Below the pieces are notes generated by a model. That model was not told the DNA's origin. It did not search any database and saw nothing but the letters and a program-made list of their open reading frames with translations. A DNA stretch of 5,663 nucleotides from an uncultured Lachnospiraceae bacterium (GTDB lineage: Bacteria; Bacillota_A; Clostridia; Lachnospirales; Lachnospiraceae), in contig CAJUOF010000293.1 of assembly GCA_910587905.1 (NCBI GenBank), positions 1 through 5,663 of the forward strand. The letters run 5' to 3'. Below, piece after piece: positions 1-4,729 of the stretch. The translations under genes were made by a program, and so were the position numbers. Every line of letters starts with the position of its first letter. The stretch's first letter is position 1.

Positions 1-148
1 GTTCAGCCCGCGCCTCACGGAGAGATTGGCGGACAAAAATATTGAACGCCGTTGTCAGGTTCATGCCGAGTTCCCCAAACAGCCTGTCAGCCTGCGCTTT
101 CAGGTCTGAATCCATGCGGATGCTGATGTTTGTAGTAGAGCCCGCCAT
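1..148 (-). CDS. RelB/DinJ-family antitoxin, N-terminal part (3' end outside window)
   Basis: The reading frame starts at an ATG (148-146) and stays open to the window edge, giving 49 residues. It begins MAGSTTNISIRMDSDLKAQA and continues with a segment LTTAFNIFVRQSLRE. This is the ribbon-helix-helix pattern of RelB/DinJ antitoxins: a short beta strand (NISIRMD), helix A (DLKAQADRLFGELG), then a turn and helix B (LTTAFNIFVRQSL). In this family the N-terminal domain dimerises and binds the operator, while the C-terminal tail, not visible here, neutralises an RNase toxin such as RelE or YafQ. The start is supported by AAAGGAG at 163-157, about 8 bases upstream. The toxin gene would be expected immediately downstream, beyond position 1, so the presence of a working toxin-antitoxin pair is inferred. 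Full antitoxins are about 85-100 residues, so roughly half is present. Confidence 0.85.
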   Translation of the reverse strand, partial: MAGSTTNISIRMDSDLKAQADRLFGELGMNLTTAFNIFVRQSLREARAE

Positions 149-205
149 ATCACTATCTCCTTTCATTGTTCCTGCCCATGTTCCCGGGGCATAATGGGTA
201 TACCC

Positions 206-237
206 TTACGGTATTTCCTGCTGGTGATTACAGTATA
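206..237 (-). promoter_or_regulatory. Candidate promoter -10 and operator of the antitoxin gene
   Basis: On the minus strand a TATACT hexamer (237-232) has the form of a sigma-70 -10 box, but its -35 partner (around 260-255, TTATAT) is poor. Just downstream lies the perfect 10-base palindrome GGGTATACCC (206-215), between the predicted start of transcription and the ribosome binding site. RelB/DinJ antitoxins repress their own operons by binding short palindromes in this position, so it is a reasonable operator candidate. A 10-base palindrome can also occur by chance. Confidence 0.35.
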
Positions 238-282
238 TGCTATCTGCACGAAAAATATAATATTTTACACGAAGAATTAATA

Positions 283-409
283 GTAAATTCGTAAACACTT
301 AATTTAAGGGTGGATTTCAATCTGCTTCCAGGTATGGAATAATGGCTACAATGCAAGCATTTTACAATTCAAACCTGCTTGCAAACAGTGATGAATGGAG
401 GTAGTCATT
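283..409 (+). mobile_element. Probable left end and leader of an IS66-type element
   Basis: This AT-rich stretch has no gene and precedes the TnpA-like start at 410. IS66-family ends usually begin with GTAA. Two such starts occur here, at 283 (GTAAATTC) and 291 (GTAAACAC), so either could be the element's left edge. Inside are related direct repeats (ATTTCAATCTGCTTCCA at 314-330 and ATTCAAACCTGCTTGCA at 367-383) and an exact 8-base inverted pair (TGCAAGCA 352-359, TGCTTGCA 376-383). These could be transposase-binding sites. The right end of the element is not in the window, so the boundary is an inference. Confidence 0.4.
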
Positions 410-583
410 ATGCGTGCAGCCAGAAAACCAGCGGAAGAACAATACCAACTGGTGCTTGAATACCGCAGGAGCGGCATGACGGACAGCGACTGGTGCAGGG
501 GAGGGGACGGTTTCCCAATCCCGCCTGTACCGAAACAAACGAATGGACATGAAAAATCTCTCACTCTCTCGTCAGCTTTCTGA
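410..583 (+). pseudogene. tnpA: IS66-type accessory protein TnpA, truncated remnant
   Basis: The ATG at 410 follows GGAGG (397-401) at a good distance and encodes MRAARKPAEEQYQLVLEYRR followed by SGMTDSDWCR. This resembles the beginning of IS66-family TnpA (first ORF, a small helix-turn-helix protein): a basic N-terminus, an amphipathic helix, then a SG(L/M)xxxxWC turn. Family members run to about 100-120 residues and continue into a second helix with a G-x-S/T-F-Y motif. Here similarity stops after codon 30 (near 499), inside the G-rich run AGGGGAGGGGA, and the frame ends at 583 with an unrelated tail. One base over, the frame reads VSQSRLYRNKRMD, faintly like the missing second helix, so a frameshift followed by truncation is possible. 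TnpB and TnpC are absent. The remnant lies tail-to-tail with the MATE gene at 561-1907 and overlaps its last codons. Confidence 0.6.
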
Positions 584-1907
584 CCCAATTTCCATAGTTG
601 ACCTCCAAAAAGGCGGGGACGCACTTGAAGATCTGGTCTGCATTGAGGCAGCAGACCACCACCACCGGTGAGGCCTTCACCACGAAAGCCATGAAGAAGG
701 ACAGGGGCAGGACGATGCCCCAGATGCTGATTAGGTCCATCTTGACCACGAATCCCGCATGGCCGCCACCCCGGATGATGCCGTTGTTGGTGGGCATCTG
801 GTAGGACATGCCGACGCACACCACACTTAAGATGATCAGGAAGGTATTGGCCATTTCCTTGGTTCCGGACGACAGGTCATAAAGGCTCAGGATCGGAATC
901 CGGAGGAAGAAGAGAAGGATACCGGAGCAAACTCCGATCAACAGGAACATCTTTTGAAGTCTCTTCGCCTGCGCTTTCACCTCTCCCATATCCCCGATGC
1001 CGACGGCTTTTCCGATCAGGACAGAAGCTGTGGCCGACGCCCCAACCGCCGTGGATTTCACCATCAAAAACAGAGTGGAGGCCACGCTGTTGGCCGCGAT
1101 GGCGGCCGCCGTCATGTGGCCCAGGACCACGGTCTGGAGAGCTGTATTTAAGCCCCACAAGCTCTGGACAAAAAAGACCGGCGTAGTCACCCGGAAATAA
1201 TCCTTGGAAAGCTGCCTATCCACCCGGAAGTAATCCCGAACCTTAAGGCGCAGCCGCCGATCTTTTTTCGCCACGTAGTAAATCAAAACGGCACATTCCA
1301 GAGCCCTGGCAGCCAGCGTGCCGATAGCCGCCCCGGCAACGCCCAGCTCCGGCGCACCGAATCTCCCATAAATCAGCACATAGTTGATGCCGCAGTTGAC
1401 GAAGAATGCCATGACGGAGAGATAGAGGGCGATCCGAACCACCTCCACACTGCGAAGGGAGGCCAGAAGGAGCTGCGTCAGGGCAAAAAACAGGTAGGTA
1501 AATCGGATCAGGCGGATGTAGCGCACTCCCTCCTCAATGATCGGCACATCTGTGGTAAAGAGCCCCACCGCCTGATACGGGAAAACGGACACCAGAAGAA
1601 AGAGGAAGGCAGCCACGGAAAGCCCGGTCCACATGGCCGTGGCCATGATCCGCTTCATGGGCTCTGTCTGCTTTTTTCCCCAATATTGGCTGCAGAACAT
1701 CACAGCCCCCTCTCCCAGAGCCATCGTCATCTGTTGGAAGACAAACTGGATCTGGTTGACGGCGGCCACCCCCGACAGGGAAACCTCGCTGTAAGCGCCG
1801 AGCATCATATTGTCTGCGAGGTTGACACTCAGGGTGATCACGTTTTGAAGCACCAAGGCGATATAGATGGAAAAAAAGTTTCTATAAAATCCCTTCTTCT
1901 GTTCCAT
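561..1907 (-). CDS. MATE-family multidrug/metabolite efflux transporter (downstream copy)
   Basis: A complete 448-residue integral membrane protein with about twelve hydrophobic segments arranged as two six-helix bundles, the MATE architecture. Members exchange Na+ or H+ for cationic drugs or metabolites across the cytoplasmic membrane; the substrate cannot be read from sequence. Recognisable segments are SVNLADNMMLGAYSE (27-41) in the first helix region, a helix-loop QYWGKKQ (75-81), GVAGAAIGTLAAR (189-201), GLNTALQTVVLGHM (252-265) opening the second half, and a C-terminal block IIRGGGHAGFVVKMDLIS (377-394) followed by LNADQIFKC (421-429). The end NWVRKLTRE matches the usual end of this subgroup, so the C-terminus is native although the IS66 remnant begins right there. 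The ATG at 1907 has GGAGG at 1923-1919, a spacing of about 11. It lies 71 bases after the upstream MATE gene on the same strand and probably shares its transcript. No hairpin terminator follows it. Confidence 0.93.
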   Translation of the reverse strand: MEQKKGFYRNFFSIYIALVLQNVITLSVNLADNMMLGAYSEVSLSGVAAVNQIQFVFQQMTMALGEGAVMFCSQYWGKKQTEPMKRIMATAMWTGLSVAAFLFLLVSVFPYQAVGLFTTDVPIIEEGVRYIRLIRFTYLFFALTQLLLASLRSVEVVRIALYLSVMAFFVNCGINYVLIYGRFGAPELGVAGAAIGTLAARALECAVLIYYVAKKDRRLRLKVRDYFRVDRQLSKDYFRVTTPVFFVQSLWGLNTALQTVVLGHMTAAAIAANSVASTLFLMVKSTAVGASATASVLIGKAVGIGDMGEVKAQAKRLQKMFLLIGVCSGILLFFLRIPILSLYDLSSGTKEMANTFLIILSVVCVGMSYQMPTNNGIIRGGGHAGFVVKMDLISIWGIVLPLSFFMAFVVKASPVVVVCCLNADQIFKCVPAFLEVNYGNWVRKLTRE

Positions 1908-1978
1908 GTCAAAGGCTTCCTCCCACGCTTCTCTTTATGCTTGTGCATACCTCTTCTTATGCGTCTCTTACTCTCTTC
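1908..1978 (-). other. Purine-rich linker between the two MATE genes
   Basis: In the mRNA sense this 71-base spacer is almost wholly A and G apart from three copies of the 5-base word GCATA/TATGC (1958-1962, 1945-1949, 1936-1940). The middle copy can pair with either neighbour, giving two weak alternative 5-bp stems. No promoter or T-run terminator is visible, which favours co-transcription of both transporters. It ends in the GGAGG of the downstream gene. Confidence 0.5.
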
Positions 1979-3331
1979 TCATACCTGCCCAAGCTTTCTT
2001 GCGGTCCGCCGCATGCACAATGCATACATCGGTATCAAATAGAGACAGGCCGATACCCAGGCCGTCTCATCTGCAAGGCAGATTGCCGTATAACCGAAGG
2101 CACCCACAAAGCAGAGGCTGACCACACTTCTCCCTATCATTTCCACCACACCGGAGAATACGGCCCGTCCCGCATAGCCCAGCCCCTGAATGCTCAGTCG
2201 AACCACATTGAGGATCCCCAGGCTCCAGAAAAAATATCCCTGATAGCGCAGATACTTGGCCGCCGCATCCAAAACCTTGGAGGCTTCCCCGCTCACGAAC
2301 ATCATCGAGAGAATCCTTCCTCCAAAAATCAGCACCAGCCCCGCAAGAATTCCATAGGAAACGGCAATGACAATCCCCTCTCTTACCCCCTGACGAATCC
2401 GCTCCAGTCTTCCGGCTCCCAAATTCTGTCCGCAGAAGACGGACACAGACGAGGCAATGGCGTCAAAGGGACACATGGCAAACTGCTTAATCTTGAGGGC
2501 CGCTGTAAATCCGGAGACATACACGCTCCCCAATCCATTGTTTGCCGACTGCATGACCATGCTTCCGATGGCCGTGATGGAAAACTGAAATCCCATGGGA
2601 AGGCCCATGGAGAGAAGGCTCTTTGAGGTATGCCCCTCCAGATGGCAGTTTTCCCTGCCGGGATGGAGAAGCTCTACCCTCTTATATATAAAGAAGAAAC
2701 ACAAAATCCCACTGACTGCCTGGGAAGCAACGGTCGCAATGGCTGCCCCCGCGCAGCCCCAGCCAAAACCAATGATACAGAGCAGATCCAAGACAACATT
2801 TAATCCCGCCGAAATCACCAGAAAGATAAAAGGCGTCCGGCTGTCTCCCACCGCCCGCAAAACACTGGCCAGCAGATTGTAGAGAAGGGTAAACGGAAGT
2901 CCTAAGAAGATCACCAACAGATAGCGGTACGCATTCCCGTAAAGCTCCTCCGATACGGAAAGAATCCGGAGAATCCAAGGACAGAGCAGAACACAGAGCG
3001 CCGTTAAGACTACCGCCACCATGCCCGTCAGGGCCGCCCCGTTGAATATGTAATGTTTCATCTTTTCCAGCCGTTCTGCCCCAAAGCACTTTGCCACCGG
3101 AATGCCAAAACCAGTACAGCAGCCGATGCAAAAGCCCAGCACCATGAACTGGACACTGCTGGTGGAACCGACGCTGGCTAACGCATCCGCACCCAACACC
3201 CGTCCCACAATGGCCGCATCAATGATATTGTAGGTCTGCTGCAGCAGATTTCCAACTAATAGTGGAAGGGCAAACTGCAAAATCAATCGAAACGGCCGTC
3301 CCTCCGTCATACTTTTTGCCAAAGCTGTCAT
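1979..3331 (-). CDS. MATE-family efflux transporter (upstream copy)
   Basis: With the ATG at 3331 this is a 450-residue MATE transporter of about twelve membrane helices. Typical signatures are a cytoplasmic N-terminus MTEGRPFRLIL leading into helix 1, LLQQTYNIIDAAIVGRVLG (29-47), GFGIPVAKCFGA (74-85), GDSRTPFIF after helix 5, GLPMGFQFSITAIGSMVMQ opening the second bundle, and GQNLGAGRLERIRQG in the second half, mirroring GIPVAKCFGA in the first. It differs strongly from its neighbour at 561-1907, so the pair is not a recent duplication. Its start is uncertain. A TTG at 3349 adds six residues but has no ribosome binding site. The ATG at 3331 has GAGGAG directly touching it, closer than usual. 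The ATG at 3310 is nearest to where many family members begin but has no site. The +1 predicted from the promoter (about 3369) gives a leader of about 38 bases to 3331. Substrate unknown; control by the divergent MarR gene is inferred. Confidence 0.93.
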   Translation of the reverse strand: MTALAKSMTEGRPFRLILQFALPLLVGNLLQQTYNIIDAAIVGRVLGADALASVGSTSSVQFMVLGFCIGCCTGFGIPVAKCFGAERLEKMKHYIFNGAALTGMVAVVLTALCVLLCPWILRILSVSEELYGNAYRYLLVIFLGLPFTLLYNLLASVLRAVGDSRTPFIFLVISAGLNVVLDLLCIIGFGWGCAGAAIATVASQAVSGILCFFFIYKRVELLHPGRENCHLEGHTSKSLLSMGLPMGFQFSITAIGSMVMQSANNGLGSVYVSGFTAALKIKQFAMCPFDAIASSVSVFCGQNLGAGRLERIRQGVREGIVIAVSYGILAGLVLIFGGRILSMMFVSGEASKVLDAAAKYLRYQGYFFWSLGILNVVRLSIQGLGYAGRAVFSGVVEMIGRSVVSLCFVGAFGYTAICLADETAWVSACLYLIPMYALCMRRTARKLGQV

Positions 3332-3375
3332 CTCCTCACTGATATCCAAAAAGTATTTTTGTGATTGCGACCCTC

Positions 3376-3404
3376 ATTATAGATACTTTTTATTTTCCTG
3401 TCAA
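3376..3404 (-). promoter_or_regulatory. Consensus sigma-70 promoter of the MATE pair
   Basis: On the minus strand TTGACA (3404-3399) and TATAAT (3381-3376) are separated by exactly 17 bases. Both hexamers match the housekeeping consensus perfectly, so the unrepressed promoter should be strong. Transcription would begin near 3369. A promoter this good in front of efflux pumps suggests a dedicated repressor keeps it down; the MarR gene in the divergent operon is the obvious candidate. Confidence 0.85.
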
Positions 3405-3445
3405 TATCCTTTTGGGAAATTGTCCGATTCCAAAAAATCATGGTC

Positions 3446-3457
3446 TTTTGGCCAAAA
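3446..3457. promoter_or_regulatory. Palindromic operator candidate TTTTGGCCAAAA in the divergent control region
   Basis: This perfect 12-base palindrome lies between the MATE promoter and the NUDIX start, just upstream of the extended -10 at 3461-3469, where RNA polymerase reading toward the NUDIX gene would sit. Further half-sites of the same word are TTTTGG at 3410-3415 and CCAAAA at 3430-3435, which together form a wider inverted repeat beside the MATE -35 box. Another CCAAAA is at 3346-3351 in the MATE leader. MarR dimers bind inverted repeats of this size, so binding by the MarR protein encoded at 4109-4561 is a plausible inference, not shown by the sequence. Confidence 0.45.
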
Positions 3458-3460
3458 TTC

Positions 3461-3469
3461 TGTTATGAT
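3461..3469 (+). promoter_or_regulatory. Extended -10 promoter candidate for the NUDIX-MarR operon
   Basis: TGTTATGAT matches the extended -10 form TGnTATnAT (TATGAT at 3464-3469). The expected -35 place (about 3441-3446) has no good hexamer, as is tolerated with an extended -10. The palindrome at 3446-3457 covers the spacer, so a bound repressor would block this promoter. Transcription would begin near 3476, leaving a leader of about 29 bases. Confidence 0.5.
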
Positions 3470-3504
3470 AGGAGGCGGATCATATACCACAAAGGAGCTT
3501 AACC

Positions 3505-4092
3505 ATGAATGAAGAAAACTTGGAGTGGAAAGAAATCCGCACAGAGCATCTCGTACAGGATGAGTGGATTGATTTCCGCCGGTCTGCCTACCAGTTTCCG
3601 GACGGGACTGTATTTGAGCCTTTTTACAGCTACAGCCGCAGAGACTATGTGGTGATTGTCGCCTCCGACGAAGACGGAAACTATCTCTGTGTACGGCAGT
3701 TCCGGCAGGGAATCGGGGAAGTGACAACCGAATTTCCGGCAGGCGGCATTGAACGAAGCGACGGCAGAGAATATCGGACAAGCGGTGGTTCCCAGACACC
3801 GTCCGAGGATGCACTCGCCGCCGCCAAAAGAGAATTGCTGGAAGAGACAGGATATACCTCAGAGAATTGGAAGCATCTGATCACGGTTCCCTCCAACGCC
3901 ACGATCGCGGACAACTATGCCTACGTTTTTGCAGCAAAGGGCTGTAGGCGGGCCGGCGGGCAGCATTTGGACGAGACAGAGTTTTTGAATATCCGGAAGC
4001 ATTCTGCTGCCGAGATTGAAGAGCTGATCGCAGAGGGCGGCTTCCAGCAGGCTATCCACATCATGGCATGGCTGCTGGCAGAAAAGGCATGA
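3505..4092 (+). CDS. NUDIX hydrolase, ADP-ribose pyrophosphatase type
   Basis: A 195-residue soluble enzyme. The full NUDIX box G-x5-E-x7-R-E-x-x-E-E-x-G is present at 95-116, ending RELLEETGY, with the metal-binding glutamates E110, E113 and E114. It is preceded by YVVIVASDEDGNYLCVRQFR (48-67), the first strands typical of ADP-ribose/nucleoside-diphosphate-sugar pyrophosphatases, and by TEFPAGGIE (75-83). In most relatives PAGGIE runs straight into the box glycine region; here about a dozen extra residues rich in S, G and R (roughly 84-97) separate them. The family hydrolyses X-linked nucleoside diphosphates with Mg2+; the substrate is undetermined. The start at 3505 is supported by AAAGGAG (3491-3497). 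The stop lies 16 bases before the MarR gene, so the two form an operon. It may clear a signal or a damaged nucleotide connected to the exported compound, but that is speculation. Confidence 0.9.
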   Translation: MNEENLEWKEIRTEHLVQDEWIDFRRSAYQFPDGTVFEPFYSYSRRDYVVIVASDEDGNYLCVRQFRQGIGEVTTEFPAGGIERSDGREYRTSGGSQTPSEDALAAAKRELLEETGYTSENWKHLITVPSNATIADNYAYVFAAKGCRRAGGQHLDETEFLNIRKHSAAEIEELIAEGGFQQAIHIMAWLLAEKA

Positions 4093-4108
4093 GAAGGAGA
4101 ACCTGCAT

Positions 4109-4561
4109 ATGACGATACGCTCTTCCAGGGATATCAAACGCTTTAACCATCTAATCAGTGAAACAGACGCCGCCTACCACGAAATGGCCCTCAAACTGGG
4201 GCTCTCGGACAGTGCTATGCAGATTTTATATACCATCTGCAGCGGTGGAGATGGGCGAAGCTGTCTCCTTAAGGATATTTGCCACTTGACAGGTCTCAGC
4301 AAGCAGACCATCCATTCAGCGATCCGTAAGCTGGAGCAGTGCGAAATTCTCCGCCTGGAGATGGTCGGAGGAAAACAAAAGCGAGTTCTCCTTACAGAAA
4401 AAGGCTGCCGGCTCGCAACACATACTGCCATAAAAATTATCGAAGCGGAAAACCGAATTTTCGACGGCTGGCCCAAGGAGGACGTAGAAACATACCTGAA
4501 CCTTACCAGACGCTATCTGGAGGATTTTCGGAGAGAAATCCGAAAACTTGATCAAATCTAA
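4109..4561 (+). CDS. MarR-family transcriptional regulator
   Basis: A 150-residue winged helix-turn-helix protein of the usual MarR length. The N-terminal helix (about 8-32) and the C-terminal helices (about 103-148, ending YLEDFRREIRKL) form the dimerisation region. Between them are LGLSDSAMQILYTI (30-43), the DNA-binding core LLKDICHLTGLSKQTIHSAI (53-72) with recognition helix SKQTIHSAIRKLEQ (64-77), and the wing EMVGGKQKRVLLTEKG (84-99). The wing is a little unusual: it has GGKQKR where many members have D-x-R-D-x-R. MarR proteins are mostly repressors released by a small-molecule ligand and commonly control divergent or adjacent efflux genes. The ATG at 4109 follows AAGGAG (4094-4099) and lies 16 bases after the NUDIX stop. 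It probably represses its own operon and the divergent MATE pair. A role at bioY downstream is less likely, since bioY has its own promoter with BirA-like sites. Confidence 0.92.
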   Translation: MTIRSSRDIKRFNHLISETDAAYHEMALKLGLSDSAMQILYTICSGGDGRSCLLKDICHLTGLSKQTIHSAIRKLEQCEILRLEMVGGKQKRVLLTEKGCRLATHTAIKIIEAENRIFDGWPKEDVETYLNLTRRYLEDFRREIRKLDQI

Positions 4562-4591
4562 AACGATTGATGGATAGTTTTTATGTCTCAA

Positions 4592-4622
4592 ATGTAAACC
4601 TTTTATTATTTTTGATTGACAT
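4592..4622 (+). promoter_or_regulatory. BirA-like operator, upstream box, overlapping the bioY -35
   Basis: ATGTAAACC (4592-4600) and GATTGACAT (4614-4622) form an inverted repeat (7 of 9 pairs) with a 13-base AT-rich spacer. The left arm is close to the biotin-repressor half-site TTGTAAACC known from BirA operators. The right arm includes the -35 hexamer TTGACA, so a bound dimer would exclude RNA polymerase. Recognition is by eye; known BirA sites have similar arms, generally with slightly longer spacers. Confidence 0.5.
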
Positions 4623-4644
4623 TATGTGGATTTTATTTTATACT
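4616..4644 (+). promoter_or_regulatory. Near-consensus sigma-70 promoter of bioY
   Basis: TTGACA (4616-4621), 17 bases, then TATACT (4639-4644): five of six in the -10, all six in the -35 and the ideal spacing. Predicted transcription start about 4651, giving a leader of about 79 bases. It lies in the 168-base gap after the MarR gene, so bioY is transcribed independently. Confidence 0.85.
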
Positions 4645-4673
4645 GTCAACAGTTTTTGATTTTAGGTTAACAT
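4643..4673 (+). promoter_or_regulatory. BirA-like operator, downstream box, at the bioY -10 and start
   Basis: CTGTCAACA (4643-4651) and GGTTAACAT (4665-4673) form a second inverted repeat with the same 13-base spacer as the upstream box. The right arm GGTTAACAT is close to the BirA half-site GGTTTACAA / GGTTAACAA. The left arm overlaps the end of the -10 and the predicted start. Biotin-loaded BirA of the DNA-binding type (class II biotin ligase) represses biotin uptake genes in many Firmicutes through such sites, which fits bioY downstream. Confidence 0.6.
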
Positions 4674-4700
4674 TTTGACCAGGCACAAAAAATCAAAAAC
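4652..4700 (+). repeat. Perfect 12-bp inverted repeat in the bioY leader (RNA hairpin candidate)
   Basis: GTTTTTGATTTT (4652-4663) is exactly reverse-complementary to AAAATCAAAAAC (4689-4700), with a 25-base loop that contains the right arm of the downstream BirA-like box. In the mRNA it would be a 12-bp, A/U-rich stem beginning within a few bases of the predicted 5' end, leaving the ribosome binding site at 4714-4719 free. A 5'-terminal stem can protect mRNA from decay. There is no T run after it, so it is not an ordinary terminator. Confidence 0.6.
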
Positions 4701-4729
4701 AAATACATAGAAAAAGGAGTCCCTTTCAA

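Noticed and set aside
490..520. A REP-like fragment suggested by GGGGACGGTTTCCC near the TnpA breakpoint
   Set aside because: Only a short resemblance to the GGGGACGGTTC words found in dispersed repeats. There is no hairpin and no second copy in the window.
346..819. 157-codon open frame on the minus strand across the IS remnant and the MATE 3' end
   Set aside because: It runs through the MATE coding region in another frame, has a low-complexity composition rich in R, H, P and G, no ribosome binding site and no recognisable motif.
1937..2626. 229-codon open frame on the plus strand
   Set aside because: It is the antisense of the upstream MATE gene. Its composition (H, P, S, N rich) is not protein-like, and the minus-strand frame is a clear transporter.
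3332..3375. A riboswitch (for example guanidine type) in the MATE leader, as occurs ahead of some efflux genes
   Set aside because: The promoter places the start near 3369, leaving only about 38-60 bases before the gene, too short for a known riboswitch, and no matching motif is seen.
4562..4585. A terminator after the MarR gene (AAAC ... GTTTTTAT)
   Set aside because: Only a 4-bp A/T-rich stem is possible, too weak to call.
4651..4729. A metabolite riboswitch in the bioY leader
   Set aside because: The leader is about 79 bases with one A/U stem and no anti-terminator or T run. Biotin control of bioY is better explained by the BirA-like DNA boxes.
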